Below, one piece after another: positions 22,175 through 33,417 of a stretch of DNA of 64,000 bases. Below the pieces are notes generated by a model that saw only the letters and a list, made by a program, of their open reading frames with translations, did not search any database and had not been told where the DNA came from. Source of the stretch: Mauremys mutica (lineage: Eukaryota > Chordata > Testudines > Geoemydidae). Position 1 is the first letter of the stretch; each line of letters begins with the position of its first letter. Made by a program: the position numbers and the translations under genes. The stretch is from positions 37,856,003-37,920,002 of the forward strand of contig NC_059075.1 of assembly GCF_020497125.1 (NCBI RefSeq), written 5' to 3'.

Positions 22175-23365
22175 GAGTTAGGGAACGTAAATTGACTTTT
22201 GGGTGGCAGTAGGAAATAGTTGCCTTTGGGGGCAGGGAAATGAGGGGGTGAAGTTTTATGTAGCTCCTTGTGTGACTTTCCTCAGCAGTGAGAACATCGC
22301 CACCAACCCCAAATGACACCTCTCCGCCTTGAGCAGTGGTAGTGGGACCAAGTGGCAAAGAATGACGATTCTTTTTCATCTGTGATAAATGTAATATGTG
22401 GAGCTGCAAAATACCTGGCAGCTATGACCCTTTCTTGCTGCTGTGTGACTGTATGCCATAAAGAAGCAACAAAAGGAACAAACCCACTTCTCCTTTTGCA
22501 CATTTTCTTTAAAGTCACTGTGCAATGTGAGGGACTGTGGCTTGCAAATAGGCATCAGGGAGTGGCTGTCATGATCACACTATCCAATCCCATACTGCTG
22601 GAGGGCTTCTACTCTGGTTGCTAGCCCATACTGAAGCCCATGCCACCACATATACACTGCTATTATTACCCATGCTGGCTAGATAAAAGCTAACACATAT
22701 GCCTACCTGTGCTACAGTCATATCTTCACTTTGCAGTGTAGACATATCCTAAAGTGCCAAACACGTATACTGTACTCAGATGACTAGATAAAAGCCAACA
22801 TTAGAGGAAGCAAATTGCTTAATATTTAGTATCAAAATTTAATTTGAGGTTCTTTCAGCTTCGAAAGCAAGTAACTATCACCATCAATAAAACTGAGATC
22901 TAAACCCATTAGTTTGGACAGACAAGTTTCCAAAAAGAAATTCAAAATAAATCTCCCCCTAAACTCACCTAAAAAAGTCAGAATCCCCCTATTTGAGAGA
23001 GAGTCAGGAAGTTTTTCCCTACACACAAAGAAAAAAGAAATTAAAGCCTTACTATCCACTCTTTAACTTATTTAAAAAATGTTTTTTACTGTTGTTTGGC
23101 CTACGGAGGCAACATGAGTGATAGGAAAGCCAGCCGGATTCTATTCTGCCTTACACATTTTAAACAAAACTGTAAATTAAATTCCAGCTGCTGAATTTTT
23201 ATGACAAGTGATGATAGAAAACAAGAGCAGAAAGAACCCAGTTCAGAAAACTGGCAATGAGAAAAACAAATCAATCTTCCGATTTAAAAAAAAGAAAAAA
23301 AGCAAGCAAGCCAGCCTGACCAATCTGACCTACAGTTGAAAAATACATTGTCTAATTTTTATTTT
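22175..23365. other. Sequence downstream of TSHR, nothing recognised
   Basis: AT-rich toward the right. May include distal TSHR 3'UTR. No ORF with a domain. Confidence 0.3.
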
Positions 23366-23371
23366 TTTATT
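23366..23371 (-). terminator. TSHR: Candidate polyadenylation signal for TSHR
   Basis: AATAAA on the minus strand about 370 bp past the TSHR stop codon, in a T-rich (plus strand) context. It is the first canonical hexamer I see; vertebrate TSHR 3'UTRs can be longer, so distal sites may be used. Confidence 0.35.
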
Positions 23372-23741
23372 AACTCCAGTTTAATTATAAATCTAAAAAT
23401 TCTATTTTATTTGTATAAGTATCCTCTACATTTATGCTGTCTCCCTTTCCCATTAGACAATTAGAGAAGAATGCATGTCTAAAATTTCATATATATATGT
23501 TCACTTTCTGATTTATACTGAGTTTTCATTTATGCTTCCAGTATTGTCATCATAACTGGCACCTTCTCTCTTACACTGACAGTGGTATAAGATTGGAGTT
23601 TCAAGTGAATGGCTCACTCAAATCACTACCAATGTTCCTCAAAAACAGCTAGGAAAAATTATATCTTATCACTGGATTTTTTTTTTGGATCACTAAATTA
23701 CCATCTGATTGATTGCACTGCAGTTGTGATGCTTTCAGGTG

Positions 23742-25143
23742 CTATAACACAGTCAGCGTGCAGTCTTCCATGACAATTTGCTCTTGCATCACAATTGCAG
23801 GGTGATAGTCATCATGTGGGTTATGGTAGTCCTGACCTGTCCCTCGGCTGCCTTTCTGGCCATAAGAACCACTGCTGTTTTTAGCTGAGACTGTCTGGCC
23901 ACGGTAGATTTGAGCCTGATGTTCACATATGCCAAATTTGCTGAGCAGGATGAAGACATCTCTTCGGAAAGCCTTGGTGAAAATAGCATAGAGGAATGGG
24001 TTGGCACAAGAATTGAGTGGGTAGAACAGCACTAGCAGGATCTTGGAATTACTGACCGTTATCAAGGGCTTGTTCATGATGGCAGACAAAGCATAGAATG
24101 AGATAGGTGCCATGCATAGGAAGTCAGTGAAAATCAACACAGCCATCCTTTTAGCAATTTTGGTGTCTTTGTCTCCGGATTTGTACTCAGGGTTTCGCAC
24201 AGTTATATAGATTTTTATGTAGCAAGCACAGATGATGATAAAGGCAATGATGTTCAGCATTAAAACAAAGAAAATGTAGGCTTGAGCCAACGGTGTTTCG
24301 GTATCCATGGGAAGGCAGATACTGACTTTGATGTAGCTGCTGACTCCAACCAGTGGCAAGAGGGCGAGAAGAAAGCATGAGAGCCAACCACCCAGCATGA
24401 TGACCAAAGCATGCCGAAGGCGAAGCTTCCTGTCCAGGCGCATAGCAAAGGTGATGGCATACCAGCGCTCCAGGGTGATCACAGTCAGTGTGTATACAGA
24501 AAGCTCACTGGCAAAGACAGTGAAAAAGCCAGCTGTGTTGCAGCCAGGCCCAGTCTGCCAGTCTATGGCATGGTTGTAGTATTCTGACCTAGTGTAGAGA
24601 TCCACCGAAGCAATCAGGAGAAGGTACAGTCCCATGCAGAAATCAGCAAAAGCCAGGTTGCACATCAGAAACCGTGGGACAGTCAACTTGTAATGACTGG
24701 TGAGAAGGATGAAGAGGACAAAAACGTTACCCAGGATAGCCAGCAGGTTCACAAACCATACCACAATCCTTAGAAATTTATAGCCCATTATGTCTTCACA
24801 GGGATTAAACTCATCAGGCTCTGGAGTGCACACAATGTCTTCACTGCCACCACAGACTGTATAGTCGTAATGGCTGTCAAACCCCTGGATGTTGTCCTCT
24901 TGAGGGTTCTTGAGCTCTTGGCCAAACCCAACATCTCCATCCCCCTGCTCTTCAAAAAAAACGTAGTAGTGGGAGTTGCCATGAAAATCCCTGAATTTGG
25001 AGTTTTTAGCATACACGGTGTCAGTGCGGTCTACATCCTCTTCTGCATAGTCTTGGTAAAAAGGGCCATTGAAGGTACTGACGGATCTTTTCTTACGAAA
25101 GCTGTGACTGCTGGTCTGGTTACACATCATGTATTCCAGAATT
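23742..25143 (-). CDS. TSHR: Thyrotropin receptor, last coding exon (exon 10: hinge, 7TM domain, C-tail)
   Basis: The exon starts after ttctttcag at 25144-25145 with one base that completes a Gly codon from exon 9, and ends at TAG 23742-23744, giving 466 residues; the mammalian exon 10 is of similar size. An open frame extends a few codons upstream but that is intron. In order: hinge with CNQT glycosylation site and a basic RKKRS stretch; the TSHR-specific hinge insertion ([20 protein letters not shown]); the tyrosine-sulfation motif FDSHYDY; the activation-linked [10 protein letters not shown]; then TM1 ([20 protein letters not shown]) through TM7. The DRY equivalent is ERW in [18 protein letters not shown]6 is [19 protein letters not shown], and TM7 has NPFLY. 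The C-tail has a palmitoylation-type Cys (GICEHQ) and ends TVL, as in mammalian TSHR. It is the thyroid cell-surface receptor for thyrotropin, coupling mainly to Gs. FSHR and LHCGR are excluded by the hinge insertion and the TVL end. Confidence 0.97.
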
Positions 25144-25329
25144 CTGAAAGAACACAGGGGTGAAATCACCACTGAAATTTGCAGTTCTGTTTGTATACAA
25201 CAGGTATGTCAAGGGAAACACTTTTTAATCATTAATATCTGAATTAAAATATCTATGAACCAGAATGTTGTCCTGACACATTTTTGTTAGTAAAAAGATA
25301 TGTGGTGAATCTTGAGCATACCCATCAGA

Positions 25330-26730
25330 GCTTTTTGTATGTTGGCAGACAGTGTTGTAATCCTCTGCATCTGAGTTCTCACTTCTTTGATATGCTTACA
25401 ATAACAACAATTTCATCTTTCTCCTTAAAAATCCCAAGTGATGGGTTCTCTACCACTTCCCCAGAGTTGCTATTTCACAGCCTAATTCATGTCACTATCT
25501 GGAGGTTTTTCCTGATATTTTGGCCTACATTTTTCTTTCTTAATTTCATTTAGTTATTCTTAGTGGTTACTGATTGTGCCACCATAAATAATTCCTCTTC
25601 CTCCTTGGGGATTACATCCTTCAAAAATTCATAGATTTCTTACATCTGTTCTTTATAATTATTTAATCAATGCACACAGCATTGTATTCTTTTCTTCTTT
25701 CTGCATAAATCAATTATCTCCAGCCCCTTAATCATTTTTTTGCTCTCCTCTAAATTTCCTCCAATTTGTTCCTCCACAGTTTACTGACACTATGGTGCCC
25801 AGAGCGCAACACAATATTCCATATGTGGTTTGCGTAGCCACAGAGAAATGATAACTAGAGCTCCATGAAATTCTTTTGTTTTTATAATTTTTTGTTTTAT
25901 TTTTCAAGAGTTTTATTTATTTTGATTTATCCATGTGGGGTGGGGGGCATGGGAGGTGTCAGATCCTGCTCCCAGGGTGGTCTGGTGTCAGAGGCCTGAT
26001 CTGGACATGCACTCACCCTGCAGTGACAGCTCCTGTCCTGCAGGCCTGGGCCCAGCTCCCTGCTCCAGGAATTGCAACCTTGTGCATGGGGTCACAGCAC
26101 CACTCAGATCTGGCTCAGGTGCCCCTCCATCATCACGACAGAGGGGCAGCTAGGTCAAATTTGAGTGAATAGTGATATGACCCTGTGCTCCAGGTTGCAA
26201 CACTCACTCAGATCTAGTCTGGCTGTCCCATGTCATGATGATGGAGGAGAGGCCAGGCCAAATCTGAGTGGTGCTGCAATCTTACGTGCCAGGTCAGAAT
26301 AACCGGTGAGGGGAGCCAGGCTGAGCCCTGCAGGACAGGAACCACAGGGATTGCCACTGCAGGGTTTTTTCAATTTACATGTTTCTAGTTTTATTTTGTG
26401 TATTCTGTAGTTGTGAAAAACATGGAGCTCTAACTATTACCTTGCTCTACAATGCAATGCTTCTATGTTTGTAGCCTCAAATAGCATTAGCAATGTTCTG
26501 ACTACAATAACACCTTGCAAATGTGTATTGAATTTGCTGACTGCTATCACCCTACACTTCCTTCAGCATGTCTCATCCCAGCTGTCTCCCTCCCATTCAC
26601 TGTCTTTCAGACTTTCACCAGATGTACTGGAGCTGCTTTTCTCAAAGGAGAATCTCATTTTCTTTCTTTCTGCCCATGTTTCTAATCTCTGTACATCCCT
26701 TTGTGGTAGTTTTCTGCCCTCAAAGTTGTT
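25330..26730 (-). repeat. Probable antisense LINE (CR1-like) relic, interrupted
   Basis: Words such as ctatggtgcccagagcgcaac (25792) and ctttgtgcctccacag-like phrases resemble antisense CR1 near its 3' end, and similar phrasing resumes after 26440. The middle (25855-26430) is a separate insertion bounded by actagagctccatg and catggagctctaac. It lies in TSHR intron 9 and has no intact reading frame. Confidence 0.4.
25855..26430. mobile_element. Small TIR element in TSHR intron 9
   Basis: Left agagctccatgaaatt and right aacatggagctct form an inverted pair of about 11 bp. The interior has a GC-rich block around 25935-26330 that itself contains two inverted copies of an atctgagtggtg-type phrase. 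No coding capacity and no clear target duplication. Confidence 0.4.
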
Positions 26731-26975
26731 TGAAACTCCTCCATGACCTAATATAATCTATTAATTCCATTAATATACTATCTATGCCAATGTTTAAAAT
26801 ACGATAGGTATCCTAGAAATTCTATAGATAGATATTATTTTCTTTTCATATATCAGAGATTGGCCTGAGCAAGACCCTTGCTCTGAACTTTGGAGAAGTT
26901 TGCATTTAAATCTAAACTTGAACTCTGCAATGACAGTTTCTCTACAATTACAATAAAGTTTAAATTTTACTTATA

Positions 26976-27460
26976 GGAACATAGGTTTGCCAGACTGGAT
27001 CAGACCGTCAAGTCCATCTACTTCTGTATCCTGTCACCAACCGTGGTCAGCATTTGTTGCTTCAGAAGAACAGGCAAGCAACCTTGCAGAAGATAATTAT
27101 GGAATAACCTGGCCACAAATAAAATGTCCGCCTCACCCTTTTAGTTAGAGGCTGGCTGAAGCACAAGGTTTTATGTCCCTTCCAAGACTTTTGGTTATTT
27201 TTAAATCCTTACTATATCAACTCTGGATATTGTTGTTATCTGTAAAAACATCTCATCCTGTGCTGAATCCTGCTCAACTCTTGGCCTCAAAAATATCTCG
27301 TGGCAATGAGTTCTACAAACTAACTATGTGTTGTGTGAAAAAGTATTTATTTTTATTAATTTTAAACCTGTCCCTCTGCTCTATTATATAATTTCAAAAA
27401 TGGCTACAAAACCCATTAACTAGAATTATTATATTATTTATTATATATTAAAATATCAAT
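26976..27460 (-). repeat. Antisense CR1 3' end (second subfamily)
   Basis: The plus strand starts taggaacataggtttgcc, gactggatcagaccgtcaag and tgtatcctgtcaccaac, the reverse complement of the CR1 subfamily whose sense 3' end is seen at 51090-51378 (gacccagtatggcc). It lies in intron 9, just downstream of exon 9. Confidence 0.7.
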
Positions 27461-27514
27461 TAATCCTTCTTTAATTATATGACTTATGATTTAATCAAAG
27501 TTGCTAACACTCAC

Positions 27515-27703
27515 CCTTTGGTTTTCTTCCAGTTCTTGAAAGCACAGCAGTGGCTTGGATAGGACAGGTCAGCTCGCATTAGATGAAGAAAAGTCTTTAC
27601 GGGAGGTAGTTTCTTCAATGTCCATGTATTTTTAGCCATCAGTTCTTTAAGGTTTTCCAGTCCTTTTGTTGGAAGGGTAGCAACACTGGTCCGGGAGACA
27701 TCA
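27515..27703 (-). CDS. TSHR: Thyrotropin receptor, exon 9 (end of leucine-rich repeats and start of hinge)
   Basis: Exactly 189 bp, the length of exon 9 in mammals, bounded by tacgcag (acceptor) and GG|GTGAGT (donor), both phase 2. The translation begins [20 protein letters not shown], passes [10 protein letters not shown] and [20 protein letters not shown], and ends KKTKG, with Gly completed by the first base of exon 10. It contains the last leucine-rich repeat and the CC pair of the C-terminal LRR cap (SHCCAF), which disulfide-bonds with the end of the hinge. This is the ectodomain that binds hormone. It was too short to appear as a long open frame and was found by homology of the reverse strand. 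Confidence 0.97.
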
Positions 27704-29885
27704 CTGCGTAAAGAAAGAATAAAACTTCAGCAAATGAAATGACTGGAGTGAGACATTTAAGATCTTCAAAGCACTTTAGGAGTTGCACAGAAAGCTGCAG
27801 CACAAAAAACAAAACTAAAACACAACCAACAACATATGAAGGAGGTGACGCAGGAGTTGGCATGCTGCCTGCGCATATTCTACTTGAAATGTACCAACTG
27901 GGTATCCCCAAACAGCATTCAGATGGCACCCAGCGTCATGATGCCAGACAACTTGTTTGGCTGCATAAATGCACAATGAAAGTGCAATGAATGGGCTGAA
28001 GGAATCACTGCTAGTGCAGAGCCCAGGGCATTATTTTTTTTCTGTTTATTTTAATTAATGATTGCACAGAGACACTGGATACAACTTGTTTGAGATGATA
28101 AAATCTCCCTAAATTATTCTTTGGTTTACAAACCTGAAAAACTGCTACAACTTTGAAAGAGCGAGTCAGTGGGGCCTCTTTTTCAGTAATTTTAAAACTG
28201 GTTTTCTATTTGAAACACATTTTTGCATAGACAGTGTAGTGATTGCCATTGGTGGCCATCAGCTATGCTTCTCATAAGCCATGCAGCAGAAGCAGTGCTT
28301 CAGCTTGCCTTTGTAATTGAAAATGAATTCTTTAAAGATTTAATATCTGTGAGAACATGCTCATTTTGGAGAGACAATTGAAAACAGAAGCAGATATGAT
28401 AGTATCATTTGCTCATCTAATTCACACAGGCCCTGATTTTGCAAAGGCTTTAAACACATGCATAACTTTACACACTTGACTCTATTCATGCAAATGAAGT
28501 TAAGAGCATACTGAAATATCTGCAGAATTGATGCCATCATTTGCTGCAGTTGCTGATGAGAGTTAGCTAGGTACAGCTATAATCTGATTTTGAGTAGGAG
28601 AAGGATCATCATCTCCCTGCTCCCTTTAGCACATCTGTAAACCATTTTCCCATCCTCAAGGTTTTAAAACTGATTACTATCTCCTTGGGCAAACTATGAA
28701 TGACAAAAACACCAAAACCTTTTAAAATAGGCTTTTAAGGCTCAAATAGTTAACACACAAAAAATCAATAAAAATGTAGAATTAAACACACAAAGTTTCT
28801 CCTTCTGCTATTTTCCCTCTAGCTTCTAGTGGTGCTTCTTGAACCATATGCCAATTTAAGAGAAAACACTCTTATAGCTATAGCAATGTTCCTCACAAGC
28901 TGAACATCAGCTTATATTAAACCTGTATTATATTGAGAAAGATGGCAACTGTCAAGTGTTGCTATTTTAAGAGCTTTACTAACAAAGAACATGATTCTAA
29001 GCATGTAAACAAAAGTGTGTTTTCTGTGCACTGTGTCCCCTAATTCACAGGGAAAGAACTAATAATGAGCTTTTAGAAAAGATATGTGGTGCAAAGCAAC
29101 ATGGCAAAATGCATCTCTTTCCCCTTCGCCAAAAACCTGTGCCCTGAGCCCTCACAAAAGATTTGTGCAAATGTCGTCAGTGGGAGAAGAGTGAACGGAT
29201 AAGCAGACAATGCCATCCCATTCCCATCTGGCAAAACTCCACACAAGTGGCTCTCCATTTGGAAGAATGACCTTTTCTGTTTCTCCTTTTTGGATAAACA
29301 GTGGTGTTACTTTTAGCAGTTATCAGTAAAAGAACCACACTCTTGGGATGTGCCTGCTCACTCCACACAAGCTAGTAACTATATGGAAAAGTCTAACCAT
29401 TGAGGAGCCACACAACCCCTCCCTCAAGCTAGAGGATGCTCCATGTGAGTCTATATAAAGGAGCATGTTTCTCTTGCCATCCTCATTTCCATAATGGCGA
29501 TTCCCCAGTCTCCTCAGGAAAGTATTCTGAAGCTTAATACATCCCACAGTATTCAGTCTAAATGTTGTTTTTCTTAATTTCACTTCATTCCTCAAGGTTA
29601 TAACCCTGTATACCACCCTAAGCAATGTTTTTCTATTCTCGGACACAGAAAAAGGAAATCATTACAAAAGAGGAGAAAAAATTTCTTGGGATTATGTACA
29701 GGAAAACAGAGATTTTAATTGTGAATGTTATCTTGAGGAGACAAAGACAATTTTTTTAAAACTAATACAAAACTAATACAGAATCACTGTACTCCCCAGA
29801 GGCTGCAGAAATGTATAAGAAAATAAGAGATGGAAAGAGTAAAGCACAATAAAAGTGGATACCTAATGAAAACACAAACACAAAA
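27704..29885 (-). other. TSHR intron 8, proximal 2.2 kb, no element firmly recognised
   Basis: Intron 8 runs from 27704 to 44365. In this part a very old palindromic repeat is suggested at 28429-28540 (gccctgattttgcaaaggct, gcataactttacac), typical of ancient reptile and bird TIR elements. ORFs at 29073-29646 show no domain. Confidence 0.4.
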
Positions 29886-31127
29886 TGTGACGGGTTGGAT
29901 CACAGAAACCCCCTTGGAAGCTGCCACCTGATGTGCCAAGACTACTTCTGCCCCCTGCTTTCCCTGCCAGCTCGGGACCCCAGCACCCTATCTTGCTGAG
30001 CCAGACACTCCCGTCTGCTCCAGCAAAGACCCAGGATCTGAATTTCTTGCCCCAAAGCTGCAGGTTTACTTGAAAGCTGCTCAAAGAAGTGTTCCTGTCT
30101 TTAACACTCAGGCTGTGGCTACACTTAGCACTTCAAAGTGCTGCCACGGTAGCGCTGCCGCGGCAGCGCTTTGAAGCGCTAAGTGTAGTCAAAGCGCCAG
30201 CGCTGGGAGAAAGCTCTCCCAGCGCTGTCCGTACTCCACCTCCCTGTGGGGAATAACGGACAGCGCTGGGAGCCGCGCTGGGGCTTTGACCACACTGGCG
30301 CTTTGCAGCGCCGCAATTGGCGCTGGAGAGGGTGTGTTTTCACACCCTGCTGCAGCGCTGCAAATTTGTAAGTGTAGCCAAGCCCTCAGATGCCCAACTC
30401 CCAATTGGGTCTAAAACAAGCAAAATAAAATAAAATGCGCAAATCTATGTCTAATCAAACTGAATACAGATAAGATCATCACCAGTTACAGAATGCTCCC
30501 TTTTACAGACTAATCTCCTTTTAGCCTGGGTCCAGCAATCATTCACACCCCCTGTAGTTACTGTCCTTTGTTCCAGTTTCTTTCAAGTATCCTGCGGGGT
30601 GGAGAGGCTCCCTCTTTAGCCAGCTGAAGACCAAATGGAGGAGTCTCCCAGGAGTTTAAATAGGCTTTCTCTTGTGGGTGGAGACCCCCTCCTCACTCCT
30701 ATGCATAGTCCAGCCCCAAGATGGTGTTTAGGAGTCACCTGGGCAAGTCACATGTCCACGCATGACTCACAGTTTTTACAGGTAGCATCAATTGTTTACA
30801 TGCTACCTTGAACGTCCTCAAGTAGACTTCTTATGTGGATTGGAGCATTCCAAGATCCATTGTCCTTTAAGTGTTTCTTGATTAGGTATTTCATTTCAAC
30901 ATTCCTTTCTCCAGGAACTGATCAAATGCTCTACTACGGTTATTTAGAAATCAAACCAGTACACAGCCAACATTCATAACTTCGAATACAAAAATGATAT
31001 GTGCATACAAATAGGATTAATACATTCAGTAGATCATAACCTTTACGGAGATATGTTACATGGCATAGGTAGCATAAAACACATTCTAAGCATATTTCCA
31101 TAAAGCCTTATAGGAGATACCGTCACA
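29886..31127. repeat. Solo LTR with 4-bp target duplication, in TSHR intron 8
   Basis: Starts tgtgacgg and ends ccgtcaca, a perfect 8-bp terminal inversion of the TG...CA class, between aaaa on each side. It is of the same family as 2761-3886. A 275-bp TIR element (30111-30385) sits inside, leaving an LTR of about 960 bp. No internal retroelement genes are attached, so it is a recombined solo copy. Confidence 0.75.
30111..30385. mobile_element. Palindrome-rich MITE nested in the LTR
   Basis: Ends ggctgtggctacacttag and (reverse complement of right end) gggcttggctacacttac, flanked by TCA at 30108-30110 and 30386-30388. The interior is full of agcgct palindromes (e.g. gctgccgcggcagcgct, agctctcccagcgctg), so it can fold over much of its length. 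Trinucleotide TNA-type duplication points to the PIF/Harbinger group, though a hAT origin is not excluded. Confidence 0.7.
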
Positions 31128-31481
31128 AAAAGTATCTCTGTAAAAAGCAATATATAAAAATCTGAGGTGCCTATTAATGAAAAATGTTGCATAGGAAAAC
31201 AAACATTATTGCCTAAGTTTACTTTTGAGATTCCTAGAGGAGAAACATACATTTCAATGGGAAACATGCAGTCTCATTTGTCACTTTGCACAAAGTAACT
31301 AACCAGGTTTCCCTACCTAAAATATAAGAGGAGTGGGGAAAAGCTCTAGCAGAGAGATTGAAGAAATAGGGCGGTGCTTGCTGATAAACACATTGATTTA
31401 ATGTTAGGTTATTAAATTACAGAATTAAGTTAATCAGACAACAAAGATGAAGAAAATAGTCATATTAGTTTTAAAATGAGA

Positions 31482-31504
31482 GAGAAGAGAGAGAGAGAGA
31501 GAGA
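31482..31504 (+). repeat. (GA)n microsatellite
   Basis: agagaagagagagagagaga tract in TSHR intron 8. Confidence 0.9.
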
Positions 31505-31985
31505 CCAATGATAGGGGAAACCTCAAAAGGTTGATAGAAATCTTAAACCTGAGTCTGCAAAACTGAGCTGGAAAGCTCACGAAAGCAGACTCTTATGAGA
31601 TTTCTGGCCCTTTCAGATCTGATCCCTGCCTCCAAGAACAATATTATGATTGATGGGAAAGGAAGCGGGAAGAATAATGCCCAGTGACTAACAGCAATAT
31701 ATCTCAACGTCCATTATACGTTTTCAAACCAAGGAGTAATAATTTTCTAAAAACTGAAACTTCCAGCCAATATAATTTAATTTTGTTGGGTGCTTGGGAA
31801 TGTAGGGTAATTGTGAAAGTAATTATGTATGAATACATTAATTCTTATATGCTTATAATAAAGTAAGAAGAATCTCTGTTAAAAGAAATCACGACAAATG
31901 CAAAAGAGAAGACTGGAATACCAAAAGCCAAGGAAGTAAAAGTAAATAAAATAGAAAATGAGATTTTAGAAGTACCAAACAATAT

Positions 31986-32520
31986 ACAATCATAGAAACG
32001 TAGGGCTGGAAGGGACCTCAAGAAGTTATGAAGTCCTGTCCCCTCTGCTGAGGCAAGACCAAGCAAACCCAGACTATCCCTGACATGTATTTGTTCAACC
32101 TGTTCTTAAAAACCTACAATGGTTAGGATTTTGCAATCTCCCTTGGAAGCCTATTCCAAAATTTAACTCTCATAGTTAGAAAGTTTTCCCTAATATCTAA
32201 CCTAAATCTCCCTTGTTGCAGTTTAATCACATTATTTCTTGTCTTACTTTCAGTGAACAAGGAGGACAATCGATCATAGTCCTATTTATAACAGTCCTTA
32301 ACACATTTGAAGACTGTTATCAGGTTCCCCCACCCCAAGTCTTCCTTTCTCAAGACTAAACATGCCCAGTTTTTTTAACCTTTCCTCATAGGTCAGGTTT
32401 TCTAAACATTTTATCATTTTTGTTGCTCTCCTCTGGATCCTCTCCAATTAGTCCACATCTTTCCTAAAGTGTGGTGCCCAGACACAGTAGTCCAGCTAAG
32501 GCTTCAAGACTGCCATGTAG
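31986..32520 (-). repeat. Antisense CR1 3' end
   Basis: The plus strand reads atcatagaaacgtagggctg, gaagggacctcaagaagtt, then cctattccaaaatttaac, tcaggttcccccacc and ctcctctggatcctctccaa, a standard CR1 in reverse. It has about 535 bp and no frame. Confidence 0.85.
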
Positions 32521-33417
32521 AGTGGGATAATTTCCTCCCATATGATCATAAAATGAAGGGAGTGTGGGAAAACATAAAACTCAAATTAAATGTATAAACC
32601 CTTTCATTTAATAAGAGAGATTAGTCCTTCATTCTTTATTCCTCAGCCTTTCCATCTGCTTTAAATTAGACTTTGTTTCCTGCACTGACCTTAAGAACAT
32701 TTTTACACATGATGAAGCTTAGAAAATGTCAAAACATTTTTGTGGGATTAAAACACAGCTGGGATTCAGATTTGCTTTAGTCAAATAATGAAAGAGACAT
32801 TAAAATTGAAATAGCTTGCATTATCTAAAATGTTATGGTTCACCACAAAGCTGCTTTCACCACAGATAATGGATCTGGTGCATAAGGAGTGGAATAAAAA
32901 CAATTTTTGCTGAACTCCCTCACAGGTGCATAACCAGGAGGTGTTATTTCTAGGTTCAGAGTTGCAGCAAAAAGGCCAGGAAATGTGGGGAAACTTGTAC
33001 TGTTTATGCTGTACCTGTTTTGTGGATAAACAGGTGTCTTCATTCTCCAGGGCTGTCAATCTACCATCTTTCACCAGCAGTAAACTTACGTCAAACACCT
33101 AATTCTGAAGGCTAATATTACAGAATTTTCACAGTAAATTTATGGTGATCTTCCTGACAGGATATACAGAAGGCAGAGTGATGGGCTTTGCCCTGTTTCA
33201 TTATTGCTCAATCCTGGTTTCACAGACTACTACACAAAATGTTTTAGAAGGTGATTGGTACTTACACGGCTGACAATGTCTAGACAGGTGGTGAGATGAG
33301 ACTGCTGCTACTGATTTGATTTGTTTCCATTAAAATATAGTCTATATCTACAAATCAGGTACACTGCTAGTCTATGGGAAAAATACTCAATTTGAGTCAC
33401 CCCATTTTTGCCTTTCA
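32521..33417. other. Intron 8 spacer, nothing recognised
   Basis: The minus ORF at 32781-33098 has no domain or splice support. Confidence 0.3.

Noticed and set aside
24187..25163. Several alternative-frame ORFs over TSHR exon 10
   Set aside because: Shadows of the receptor frame, without domains.
25144..25172. Upstream ATG giving MVISPLCSF at the start of the TSHR frame
   Set aside because: Lies in the intron before the ttctttcag acceptor; homology begins at the residue after it and exon 9 joins in phase.
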